7,687 nucleotides of DNA from an uncultured Lachnospiraceae bacterium. Lineage in GTDB: Bacteria > Bacillota > Clostridia > Lachnospirales > Lachnospiraceae. Position 1 is the stretch's first letter; each line of letters begins with the position of its first letter. The notes beneath the pieces are model-generated. The model was not told where the DNA came from. It made no database searches and saw only the letters and a list, made by a program, of their open reading frames with translations. Position numbers and translations under genes: made by a program. The DNA is taken from assembly GCA_910577785.1 (NCBI GenBank), contig CAJTNT010000082.1, forward strand, positions 1 to 7,687. The letters are read 5' to 3'. Of this stretch, positions 1 to 7,444 are shown one piece after another.

Positions 1-276
1 TGTGGGAAATGCGTGGCAGCCTGCCCGAAGAACCTGATTGAGCTGGTTCCTTACGATGCCGAGAACAAGGTACAGTGCAATTCCAAGGCGAAAGGCAAGG
101 ACGTGATGGCGGCTTGCTCCGTGGGATGCATTGGATGTAAGCTTTGCGAAAAGAACTGCCCGGAAGGGGCGGTTACCGTTACCGACAACATTGCCCATAT
201 TGATTATGAAAAATGTACTGGATGCGGCACCTGCGCAGAGAAATGCCCGAAGAAGATTATCAGCAAGGCAGGCTGA
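1..276 (+). CDS. rnfB: Rnf electron transport complex subunit B, C-terminal fragment (5' end outside window)
   Basis: This is the last 91 codons of an iron-sulfur protein; the frame is open from base 1 and ends with TGA at 274-276. Visible residues hold three ferredoxin-type cysteine sets: CxxCxxxCP at residues 1-9, CxxCxxCxxxCP at 43-54 and CxxCxxCxxxCP at 72-83, with additional cysteines at 26 and 39. This spacing, with the CIGCKLCEKNCP and CTGCGTCAEKCP strings, is typical of the C-terminal polyferredoxin part of RnfB. Established role: RnfB is the cytoplasmic-side electron-entry subunit of the membrane Rnf complex, which couples ferredoxin:NAD+ oxidoreduction to ion pumping in anaerobes. 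In clostridial rnfCDGEAB operons rnfB is usually last, which fits the terminator that follows. An internal GTG at 13 is not a true start, because conserved cysteines lie upstream of it. Another polyferredoxin cannot be fully excluded without the N-terminal part. Confidence 0.92.
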   Translation, partial: CGKCVAACPKNLIELVPYDAENKVQCNSKAKGKDVMAACSVGCIGCKLCEKNCPEGAVTVTDNIAHIDYEKCTGCGTCAEKCPKKIISKAG

Positions 277-381
277 CAGAGATGTATCGGCCTTTGGGGC
301 GGCTCATTGAAGAACCAGAAGGGTATGCTTTGTAGCTTGCTGTGAGGCGCTTCACTGGAGAATTAGGAATATGCCATTCAT

Positions 382-442
382 AAAAGAACCGTTACTTTCC
401 TGAGTCTGTAGATAGCAGACACAGGGGAGGGCGGTTGTTTTT
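382..442 (+). terminator. Rho-independent terminator after rnfB
   Basis: A long interrupted hairpin ends in a T-tract. The outer stem AACCG (387-391) pairs with CGGTT (432-436). After a TTA/GG internal loop, CTTTCCTG (395-402) pairs with CAGGGGAG (422-429), including two G-U pairs. After an A/A mismatch (403/421), GTCTG (404-408) pairs with CAGAC (416-420). The loop is 409-415. TTTTT follows at 438-442, and AAAA at 382-385 precedes the stem, so the element could also work on the opposite strand. It lies about 110 nt past the rnfB stop and ahead of the acyltransferase gene, so it should end the rnf transcript. Confidence 0.75.
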
Positions 443-515
443 ATATGGACTATTAGGAGAGTGATGCAGCCCCAGCGCTTTTCCATGGCAAGTATTCTAA
501 AAGTGGAAGAAATGG

Positions 516-1619
516 GTGGTTATTTTGAAAAAAGAAGGATTCAGGGAATATTATATAGATAATTTGAGGAATTTCACGATTCTATTACTATTTCCTGTGC
601 ATACGTTTATGGTCTGGAATGATTTTGGCTCTAAATTTTACATATGGCAGGGGGAACAGAAGGGGCTAAGCTCTTTCATCGTGCTGGTAAACCCATGGTT
701 TATGCCGATGCTGTTTGTGCTGGCTGGGATAAGCGCCCGCCATGCCTTGGGGGAAAGGACAGCAAAGGAATTCATGGCCCAGCGCGCTCGTAAGCTGCTG
801 CTGCCATTTGTGGGTGGGATGGCGTTCCTTGTGCCAGTGCAGTCATTTTATGCAAGAAGGTTTTTTGAAGGGTATTCAGGTGGGTATCTTGCGCATCTGA
901 AATTCTTTTTTACCCATGTGACGGATTTTACTGGCTATGACGGGGCTTTTACGCCGGGGCACCTCTGGTTTATCCTGTATCTATTTGTGGTTTCTATGGC
1001 GGCGCTGGCCTTGTCCCAGTTCCTGCCTTATGGGAAGGCAGAAAAATATGTGGAACGCATGCCGGCCGTGGGAATCTTGCTGCTGTTTGTGCCAATCTGG
1101 TTGTTTTACTATTTGGGGAATGTGGGCGGCTTCAGCCTTGGGAAGTGTTTTGCGCTGTATCTGGCAGGATATTATGTGTTGGGGAACGGAATTGCGCTGG
1201 GCAGGCTGGAACGGAACATTTGGTGGATGGCGGCTTTGTGCGTAGCTGGAAGTGTGGCTTCCGTGGAGTTGTATTATCACTGTTCCTATTATGGGGATTT
1301 CTGGGTTAATTTCCTTGGGTGGCTTACAGTGCTTGTGCTGCTGGCCTTGGGAAGAAAATTTTTGGACAAGAGGATGTGGGTGACGGAGTATCTGAATCAG
1401 GCGTCTTACCCTGTTTATCTCCTGCACCAGACTATTTTGGTGGCAGTGGCTTATTATACAGTGCAGGGAGCGGAAGGGGTGGCATGGCAGGCGTTTGCGG
1501 TCTGCAGCGGCAGCTTTGTGCTGACAGTGGCGGCGTACCATGTGGTGCAGCTGATGCCGGGGGTGAGGGCGCTGGTTGGGCGAAAAGGGAAGCCGCATAT
1601 TAAGGGGGATAGGAGATGA
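516..1619 (+). CDS. Acyltransferase family 3 integral-membrane protein
   Basis: A 367-residue, very hydrophobic protein with about ten predicted membrane segments, roughly at residues 18-34, 57-72, 96-110, 146-168, 183-200, 207-226, 235-252, 262-279, 295-315 and 323-345. Acyltransferase-3 hallmarks are visible: YIDNLRNF (13-20) leading into a first membrane helix containing H29, MLFVLAG (65-71), the basic RARKLLLPF stretch (90-98), GHLWFILYLFVV (148-159) and SYPVYLLHQ near residue 300. The family (OatA, MdoC/OpgC and relatives) moves acetyl or other acyl groups across the membrane onto exported glycans or peptidoglycan; the substrate here cannot be told. The GTG start at 516 is chosen because GGAAG (505-509) lies 6 nt upstream and an in-frame TAA at 498 blocks anything longer; TTG at 525, preceded by GGGTGG, is the alternative. 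Its GC-rich composition matches rnfB and not the downstream island, so it belongs to the resident chromosome. No convincing promoter is visible between the terminator and the gene. Confidence 0.88.
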   Translation: MVILKKEGFREYYIDNLRNFTILLLFPVHTFMVWNDFGSKFYIWQGEQKGLSSFIVLVNPWFMPMLFVLAGISARHALGERTAKEFMAQRARKLLLPFVGGMAFLVPVQSFYARRFFEGYSGGYLAHLKFFFTHVTDFTGYDGAFTPGHLWFILYLFVVSMAALALSQFLPYGKAEKYVERMPAVGILLLFVPIWLFYYLGNVGGFSLGKCFALYLAGYYVLGNGIALGRLERNIWWMAALCVAGSVASVELYYHCSYYGDFWVNFLGWLTVLVLLALGRKFLDKRMWVTEYLNQASYPVYLLHQTILVAVAYYTVQGAEGVAWQAFAVCSGSFVLTVAAYHVVQLMPGVRALVGRKGKPHIKGDRR

Positions 1620-1666
1620 TATCATTTGTCCCATATGAAAGAGCCATAGATATATGTTTTAGATAA
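1616..1666 (+). pseudogene. Possible gene stump: 16-codon ORF overlapping the acyltransferase stop
   Basis: ATG at 1616-1618 overlaps the acyltransferase stop as ATGA, the usual arrangement of a translationally coupled next gene. A purine-rich GGGGGATAGGAG precedes it. The reading frame gives MISFVPYERAIDICFR and then TAA at 1664. The start region looks like a genuine operon junction, but the ORF stops exactly where G+C drops to 20/60. One explanation is that a resident gene was truncated by arrival of the downstream island. It may also be chance: the peptide matches no family I recognise. Confidence 0.25.
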
Positions 1667-1715
1667 AGATGCAAAGCTGGAAGAAATCTATTGATTTTTT
1701 GTAATGTATTTAAAT

Positions 1716-1744
1716 TTGATTGCAGCCAGTAGACGTGGTATGAT
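1716..1744 (+). promoter_or_regulatory. Sigma-A-type promoter of the methyltransferase/restriction operon
   Basis: TTGATT (1716-1721) and TATGAT (1739-1744) are separated by 17 nt, close to the consensus -35/-10 pair with ideal spacing. The expected transcription start is near 1751, leaving an untranslated leader of about 87 nt before the first methyltransferase. A TTCAAA/TTTGAA inverted repeat (1752-1757 and 1776-1781) lies just past the predicted start. It could be an operator, but it is short and the region is AT-rich. No terminator or other promoter of this quality was seen within the operon, so all three restriction-modification genes probably share this promoter. Confidence 0.6.
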
Positions 1745-1837
1745 ATATTAATTCAAATAGGTGGAAAATTCTGTTTTTGAAAGTAATTTGGAGATTGTTG
1801 ATAAAAACGAAGAGTATGACGATAGGAGGATATTCGG

Positions 1838-3166
1838 ATGAACATTGAAATGCTACAGAGATGCCTTTCTAAAGGGAGTTGGGGAAAGGAAGATTATAGG
1901 GTGCTTAAACCTATTTTGCAGGCAGATGCTGGAGAATGGCAAAAGCAGTTTTCGCCGTTGAAAAAAGAAGAGTATATGGGAAATCCTATTCAAGTGATTG
2001 ATTTCTTTTGTGGTGCGGGGGGAACTTCTCTTGGTTTTGCAGCGATTAACAGTGTGGTTTCGGCTTTTGATTTTTTGGGCGGTTGCGATATTAATCGCGC
2101 ATCGGCAGAAAGTTATGCGTATAACTTTGGAACTCCGCTTGTCAATCGTGACATTATAGAGTTGGCGCAGGATAAGGAAGAATTAGATGGTTTCCTTGAC
2201 AAAATTGGTTATGATAAGGATAAACCAACAATTATTATAGGATGTGCCCCTTGTCAGGGGTTTACTTCCCATAGAAAGAAACATTGGGATGAAGAAGATG
2301 ATACAAGAAACAGCCTTGTAAATGTATTTGCAGAAATTGTGGGGTATATTCGGCCGCTTGCTTTTGTAATGGAGAATGTTCCTGAATTTTTGTCAAATAG
2401 GTATTGGAGGTATTTTTCTTCGGCAAAGAAAAAGTATTTGAAAGATGGCTATATTGTCAAAGAAAATATATATAATGCTGCATCATTCGGGGTGCCACAA
2501 GAACGGTTTCGTTCGATTGTGATAGGAATGAGAAAAGAATTCCTTCTGCCAGAAGGTTTCCTAATGCCTGCGGAATATAAAACGGTTCGGGATGCTATTG
2601 GTGGGCTGCGGCCTGTTTTGGCAGGAGTGGCAGATCCGAGCGATGCGATGCATAAAAGTGCAGCGCATAAAAAGAGTACAATTGAAGTTTTAAAGCAGGT
2701 TCCACATGATGGAGGAAATAGGCCAATGGGGGTTGGACCTGCTTGCCTCGACCGAACAAAAGGTTTTTCAGATACTTATGGTCGTCTTTACTGGGATCGC
2801 CCTTCCATTACGATAACTCATTATGCGCGGAATCCAGCAAGCGGGAGGTACACCCATCCTGAGCAAGACAGGGGGCTTACTGCAAGAGAAGCTGGATTAT
2901 TACAAAGTTTTCCTTATGGATTTGAGTTTATGGGGAACTCTGATGATATCTATCGTCAGATAGGAGAAGCTGTTCCTCCGCTTTTTGCTGTAGGAATAGC
3001 GACGGACATTTTGATTGAACTATTATCGTCAGAACCGTCGGATGAACAATTGGAAGCAAGCCCGAAATCCATAGATAGTCCAGTTAGCAGTTCTTATTCA
3101 AGCGTTATTGCTGGAATTAAAATCCGGCAGAAAGAGGAAATATATGATGGAATACACTTGTGTTGA
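1838..3166 (+). CDS. DNA (cytosine-5) methyltransferase, first of two
   Basis: A 442-residue C5-cytosine DNA methyltransferase with all diagnostic motifs: motif I DFFCGAGGTSLGF (55-67, S-adenosylmethionine binding), motif IV CAPCQGF (136-142) with catalytic Cys139, motif VI MENV (178-181) with Glu179, motif VIII QERFR (221-225), motif IX RPSITIT (321-327) and motif X GEAVPP (376-381). The variable target-recognition region between VIII and IX, about 231-320, is short, so a compact target is likely; its sequence cannot be predicted. An N-terminal extension of about 50 residues precedes motif I, and a serine-rich tail (about 396-430) follows the fold. The ATG start is set by AGGAGG (1824-1829) 8 nt upstream. 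Motif X reads GEAVPP where GNAVPP is more usual, a mild change. The gene is AT-rich compared with the acyltransferase, suggesting transfer. It overlaps the next methyltransferase by 23 nt. Likely role by inference: host-protective modification for the large protein downstream. Confidence 0.96.
   Translation: MNIEMLQRCLSKGSWGKEDYRVLKPILQADAGEWQKQFSPLKKEEYMGNPIQVIDFFCGAGGTSLGFAAINSVVSAFDFLGGCDINRASAESYAYNFGTPLVNRDIIELAQDKEELDGFLDKIGYDKDKPTIIIGCAPCQGFTSHRKKHWDEEDDTRNSLVNVFAEIVGYIRPLAFVMENVPEFLSNRYWRYFSSAKKKYLKDGYIVKENIYNAASFGVPQERFRSIVIGMRKEFLLPEGFLMPAEYKTVRDAIGGLRPVLAGVADPSDAMHKSAAHKKSTIEVLKQVPHDGGNRPMGVGPACLDRTKGFSDTYGRLYWDRPSITITHYARNPASGRYTHPEQDRGLTAREAGLLQSFPYGFEFMGNSDDIYRQIGEAVPPLFAVGIATDILIELLSSEPSDEQLEASPKSIDSPVSSSYSSVIAGIKIRQKEEIYDGIHLC
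3134..3137 (+). promoter_or_regulatory. Ribosome binding site that fixes the start of the second methyltransferase
   Basis: GAGG within AAAGAGGAAA lies inside the end of the first methyltransferase gene, 6 nt before ATG 3144 and 9 nt before ATG 3147. This favours a start at 3144 or 3147 over the in-frame TTG at 3108. It places motif I only 8 residues from the N-terminus, as is usual in small C5 methyltransferases. Confidence 0.6.
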
Positions 3167-4199
3167 TAGTTTTTGTGGAGCAGGAGGCCTTGGATTGGGT
3201 CTTCAGCAGGCGGGTTTTGATGTTAAGCTAAGTTTTGACATCGATAAAAAGTGTATTGACACGATTCATGAAAATAAAAAATATTTTAAACATCTTGCTG
3301 TGGTTGCTGATATAAGCGATATGCTTAATGGCAAAGTCCTGAATTTTTGCAATATGAAACGGGGAGAATTGTTTCTTCTTGCGGGAGGGCCGCCTTGTCA
3401 AGGTTTTTCCATACAGCGCCGTGGTGCGGACATTGATCCTCGTAATCAGCTAGTATTTATGTATGCAAAATTAGTTGAGGAATTGTACCCGAAATATTTT
3501 CTTATGGAAAATGTGACTGGAATTGCTGGGAAACGTGGAAAAACCATTCTTGGACAGCTAATAGATGTGTTGAAAAATATAGGGTACGAGGTGCATATTG
3601 AGCTGTTGGATGCACAAAACTATGGTGTTCCGCAAAGGAGGAAGAGATATATTATAGTTGGTGAACGAAACGATATGGGAATTCATTATCGTTATCCTGC
3701 TCCTACGGGAGAATTTTGTACCGTACGGGAGGCCATCGGAAATCTGCCGGAACCGCCTTTAGACGGTAGTGATTATTTCGGATTACCATTACATAGAAGG
3801 GATAAGCTGTCGGATATAAACCTGAAAAGAATTCGTGCGTTGAAGCAGGGGGAAGGACGGGAGCATTTGCCAGATAATTTGCTTGCGAATTGCCATAAGG
3901 TAGACAGCTCGATTATAGGTTATAGGAATGTATATGGACGAATGGCGTGGGATGAAGTTGCGCCTACAATTACTGCAAGATTTGATAGTTTTACACGGGG
4001 AAAATTTGGACATCCTGAACAGGACAGGAGCATCTCGCTTAGGGAAGGCGCAGTGCTGCAAACCTTTCCTATGGATTTTTCTTTCATAGGAAATAAAGTG
4101 GATGTTGCAAGACAGATAGGGAATGCTGTGCCGCCAATTCTTGCCAAAGAGATAGGAAATAGCATTATCGAATGTTATAAAAGGAGTGCGAAGGACTGA
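3144..4199 (+). CDS. DNA (cytosine-5) methyltransferase, second of two (Dcm/HhaI-like fold)
   Basis: A 351-residue C5-cytosine methyltransferase of compact classical length. Motif I is DSFCGAGGLGLGL (8-20). Motif IV is GGPPCQGFS (81-89) with catalytic Cys85, motif VI is MENV (121-124), motif VIII is QRRKR (164-168), motif IX is APTITA (273-278) and motif X is GNAVPP (326-331). All catalytic residues are present. The target-recognition region, about 170-270, differs clearly from that of the preceding enzyme, so the two probably modify different sequences or different strands of one asymmetric site. Outside that region the pair share short stretches such as HPEQDR before motif X, as many family members do. 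ATG 3144 is preferred over TTG 3108 because a GAGG motif sits 6 nt upstream; ATG 3147 is equally possible. The gene starts inside the previous gene and its stop overlaps the next start as TGATG, indicating translational coupling along the operon. Confidence 0.96.
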   Translation: MMEYTCVDSFCGAGGLGLGLQQAGFDVKLSFDIDKKCIDTIHENKKYFKHLAVVADISDMLNGKVLNFCNMKRGELFLLAGGPPCQGFSIQRRGADIDPRNQLVFMYAKLVEELYPKYFLMENVTGIAGKRGKTILGQLIDVLKNIGYEVHIELLDAQNYGVPQRRKRYIIVGERNDMGIHYRYPAPTGEFCTVREAIGNLPEPPLDGSDYFGLPLHRRDKLSDINLKRIRALKQGEGREHLPDNLLANCHKVDSSIIGYRNVYGRMAWDEVAPTITARFDSFTRGKFGHPEQDRSISLREGAVLQTFPMDFSFIGNKVDVARQIGNAVPPILAKEIGNSIIECYKRSAKD

Positions 4200-7100
4200 T
4201 GTCATATCATACAATAATCAAGAGATATTTGAAAGAGCTTCAAGAACAATATAGAAATGCATCTAGTAGCGGGCAATATACTGCGGAACTTTCATACAGG
4301 ATGCCGTTAGATATAATGGAGAAGTCACTGGCTAAGGAATTTAGCCCTAATGAGCATATTGATGTTATTCTGGAGCCAGCCACACAGGGTAGGGTAGGAC
4401 GTCCAGATTGGCGAATCCATAATCAAGATACGATGGGAATCTACGGGTATATCGAAGGGAAAGGGCTCTCTAATAAACCTTTTGATTCTGTACCATATGC
4501 GGCTCAGATTAAAAAGTACCTTACACTCGGGCATAAATTGATTATTACGGATGGCATTGATTTTGTGTTTTGCATGGATGAGGACAGAGAACCAACAGTT
4601 ATTTCGGTGATCAACAAGGATAGAATGGGAGCAAGGGATTGGTCTGAGCAGCCGGTTGACCCGCGTTTTGAGTTGTATATGCGGGAATTTTTTAGGGCTC
4701 CTTCGCCTCAGCAGGTGAATGAGGCAAAACTTGTTGAGTTAGTGGCAGTGCGTACAAGGATGCTTGCGGATGATATTTTGGAATTTGCAAATATTCCTAT
4801 GGAAGAAGCGATGAATGAAGAAGAGTGCGATATGATTCAGCTTCTGCAGGGGATGCGGAAGCTTGTATATAACCATAATGACCCCAAATTAAGAACCAAC
4901 GAGGTATTCGCTGATTTTACCGCACAAGTTATTATGTTTTGTCTTTTGTATGCGCATAGAGTTTTATGTTCTTCAGATGATACCCCTACAGAGAAGGAAA
5001 GAAAAATAAATGCTTACATAAAAGAGGATTTGTCGGAGGGTGAGGCATTGGCTCCTTTCCGAAATCTTATGCTTTATCTTCGAGATAATGGAGAAAAGAG
5101 CATATTTATTAATCGGTGGATTGATGAGTGCATAAAATTTCTGTCCTTTGTGAAAATGACAGACCAACAGTTGATGAATCCAGATTATCATCAGCTTTTT
5201 GAGCTATTCCTTTCAAAATATGATGCAAAATCTAGGTTTGATTTTGGGGCATATTATACGCCAAAGGTTTTGGCTGATTTTGTTGTTAAGTTGACAAACT
5301 ATGTTGTGTCCGTAAATTTTTCTGGAAAAAGCATTTATGATGATGGAAACACTATTGTGGATCCCTGTTGTGGAACAGGTTCATTTATGGAGGAATTGAT
5401 AGAGCAGGATTCCGGAGATGGTTTGTACAATCTTTGCGGAATTGAAATTCTTCCAGCACCATATATGCTTGCGAACTATAGGATGGCAGTGTTAGAAAAA
5501 CAAAGTGGGAAACGGCATAATAATGTTAATATCATTCTTGCGAATACACTCAATAATAGTGTATTCAGTGGGGAAGCCAATGAAGCTTCTATTGAGGGAA
5601 GAGAACTTATTCAGGCAAATAGGATGTCTTCGCTGCCAATAAGGCTTGTGATTGGGAATCCTCCTTGTTCTGATACACTGCGGGAAAATATTTCAGATGA
5701 TTTCTCAATTATCAATGGTCTTATGGAAGATTTCCGGCCGCCTGTGGAATTAAGGAAAGGCCGTCAGAATATCCAAAAGCAGATTAATAATCCGTTCATG
5801 CAGTTTTTGCGGTGGAGTTGCAAGAAACTTCTTGACTCACATAATCATTCGGTGCTTGCGCTTGTAGTGCCATTGTCTTTTCTGGAGGCTGAATCATATA
5901 AGTATGCAAGGAAATATTTATGCAATCATTTCTCTGATATTTGGACAGTTGCAATTGATGCCGATGCAAGAACAGGCGCGAGAAGCGATAGTCTTTTCCA
6001 TACTTTGCAGGGAAGGGCTGTTCTTATTCTTTCAAGGCAATATGCGCAGGAAATGGCGATCACGAAATTCCATTATAGCGATTTTTCACACAGTCTGCGA
6101 TTAGATAAAGAACAGCAACTTAATGGGGATATCCGGAGTATAGTGTCAAAATTTGAGGAGTATCCACTAGATCCTGATAGTGTGTCTTTTGCGCCAGCAA
6201 AACCATTCAATACTGAGATGTATGCAAGGTTTTGGCCTGTGAGCGGGGAAAATCAACAAAACGCAATATTCCTTAACCACTGCTCTGGAATAAAATTAGC
6301 GCCTACAGCGATTTTTACCCATGTAAAATCCCCTATGCTTAAGAGAAGGAGCAGAGAGATTGCTGCTAATGGTGTGGAAGGTGCGAGAGAATGGTTTGCC
6401 AAGCAGGATAGGCCTCCAAAAGAGGAAAAGATTATTGCTTTCCAAAGTGCACTAAACCAGTGTAAAGACAGGGCAGCTATGGATCATACTTTTACGGAAA
6501 ATATACATTTGTATTCTTTTCGTCCGTTTCTTATATCAAATGTTCTGCTATGGGAGGATATGTTACGTCGATACAGTAAAATTGGAGGAGGTGGAACAAG
6601 GCTGCGTCCGGAAATTATTAGAGCATATGAAGATGAGGAAACAATAGGATTTGCGATGGCACATGCGCCTAAGGATTTGAATCCAACACTGTCACAGTTT
6701 GTTTCTTTTTGCTGGTATTATCCAGATAATGATATGTGTACGCGCGGCAACTCACACATTTATATGAACCAGTTTCCTGACAAGCAAAGAACTGGCATGG
6801 TTTCCAATATCGCGCCAGATGTATTACATCATATTTCCTCTATGTTTGAAAAGCCGTATAATGCTGCCGCAAAGGATATTGTTTTTTATGTATATGCTAT
6901 ACTGTGTTCCCAAGTATATTTGGATGAGTTTGAGGGTGCCTTGTTTACAGTAAATCAGTCAGATAAAAGAGCAAGGGTTCCTATCGTGGCTGATAAGAAA
7001 ATCTTTCATAGCGTTGTTCAGTTAGGGAAAGAAATCGCAGAATTGGAAAAGTCTGGCTATTCGCCCGAAAATGTTCTTGGATATGATTATGAATTATTGA

Positions 7101-7444
7101 TTTCAAAGGTGCCTAAGGATTTTCGTTTAAAGAACTTACAGCACCCCTTTGATGAAAACGCGGAGCAACTGATGTTAACCGATGGGAATTCGACGATTGC
7201 ATTGCCATGTCCTCTTTCTTTGCAGAAACTAAACATTTCAGGGTATGATGTGATTAAAGGGGTGTGGCTGAAATTTAATTCTTATGATTTTACTCATTGT
7301 ACATTTACACAAGATGATATGAAGCGACTGTTGGACTTTCTTAATACGATAGCTACACACGAGAAGTGTGTGAAAAGGCTAGATGATATTGTTCTGCCCA
7401 TCTTGCATGGGGAAGTGAGCTTGTTTGAAAATGAGCCGCAGTGA
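4199..7444 (+). CDS. Single-chain restriction-modification protein: PD-(D/E)xK nuclease, N6-adenine methyltransferase and Type ISP-like target-recognition region
   Basis: A 1081-residue multidomain protein. The N-terminal ~170 residues look like a PD-(D/E)xK nuclease: GRPDW with Asp70, IEGKG with Glu86 and Lys88, and a downstream Q-x2-KYL element (103-108). Glu30 may complete the site. A mostly helical linker follows (about 175-345). The methyltransferase core has FGAYYTP (349-355, motif X-like), VDPCCGTGSF (387-396, motif I), GIEILPAPYMLANYRM (414-429) and VIGNPPC (484-490, motif IV). The C-terminal part (about 690-1075) resembles the Type ISP target-recognition region, with a run around 890-945 (FYVYAILCSQVY, RVPIV, LGKEIAELE) and a WLKF segment near 1023. 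No Walker A or helicase motifs are present, unlike true Type ISP enzymes such as LlaGI, so the layout is closer to Type IIG. Motif IV has Cys where Tyr, Phe or Trp is normal. The start overlaps the previous stop as TGATG. Likely role: site-specific DNA cleavage, with the upstream C5 enzymes as partners. The methyltransferase fold is certain; nuclease activity is inferred. Confidence 0.88.
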   Translation: MSYHTIIKRYLKELQEQYRNASSSGQYTAELSYRMPLDIMEKSLAKEFSPNEHIDVILEPATQGRVGRPDWRIHNQDTMGIYGYIEGKGLSNKPFDSVPYAAQIKKYLTLGHKLIITDGIDFVFCMDEDREPTVISVINKDRMGARDWSEQPVDPRFELYMREFFRAPSPQQVNEAKLVELVAVRTRMLADDILEFANIPMEEAMNEEECDMIQLLQGMRKLVYNHNDPKLRTNEVFADFTAQVIMFCLLYAHRVLCSSDDTPTEKERKINAYIKEDLSEGEALAPFRNLMLYLRDNGEKSIFINRWIDECIKFLSFVKMTDQQLMNPDYHQLFELFLSKYDAKSRFDFGAYYTPKVLADFVVKLTNYVVSVNFSGKSIYDDGNTIVDPCCGTGSFMEELIEQDSGDGLYNLCGIEILPAPYMLANYRMAVLEKQSGKRHNNVNIILANTLNNSVFSGEANEASIEGRELIQANRMSSLPIRLVIGNPPCSDTLRENISDDFSIINGLMEDFRPPVELRKGRQNIQKQINNPFMQFLRWSCKKLLDSHNHSVLALVVPLSFLEAESYKYARKYLCNHFSDIWTVAIDADARTGARSDSLFHTLQGRAVLILSRQYAQEMAITKFHYSDFSHSLRLDKEQQLNGDIRSIVSKFEEYPLDPDSVSFAPAKPFNTEMYARFWPVSGENQQNAIFLNHCSGIKLAPTAIFTHVKSPMLKRRSREIAANGVEGAREWFAKQDRPPKEEKIIAFQSALNQCKDRAAMDHTFTENIHLYSFRPFLISNVLLWEDMLRRYSKIGGGGTRLRPEIIRAYEDEETIGFAMAHAPKDLNPTLSQFVSFCWYYPDNDMCTRGNSHIYMNQFPDKQRTGMVSNIAPDVLHHISSMFEKPYNAAAKDIVFYVYAILCSQVYLDEFEGALFTVNQSDKRARVPIVADKKIFHSVVQLGKEIAELEKSGYSPENVLGYDYELLISKVPKDFRLKNLQHPFDENAEQLMLTDGNSTIALPCPLSLQKLNISGYDVIKGVWLKFNSYDFTHCTFTQDDMKRLLDFLNTIATHEKCVKRLDDIVLPILHGEVSLFENEPQ
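5542..5566 (+). repeat. Perfect 9-bp inverted repeat inside the restriction-modification gene
   Basis: GAATACACT (5542-5550) and AGTGTATTC (5558-5566) are exact inverted copies around a 7-nt AT-rich spacer. They fall in codons for residues about 448-456, between methyltransferase motifs I and IV. In a window this long such a repeat could occur by chance, and no T-tract follows, so a termination role is unlikely. Confidence 0.3.

Noticed and set aside
981..1634. Long minus-strand open frame (217 codons) opposite the acyltransferase gene
   Set aside because: It is rich in His, Gln and Pro, as expected for the complement of a membrane-protein gene. It has no recognisable motif, and the plus-strand frame has clear acyltransferase-3 signatures.
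3789..4214. Minus-strand frame of 141 codons
   Set aside because: It lies wholly opposite conserved motifs IX and X of the second C5 methyltransferase and shows no family signature.
5324..5335. SGKS in the large protein (residues 376-379) as a Walker A ATP-binding loop
   Set aside because: It lacks the GxxxxGK[S/T] pattern and sits just before methyltransferase motif I with no Walker B or helicase motifs around it.
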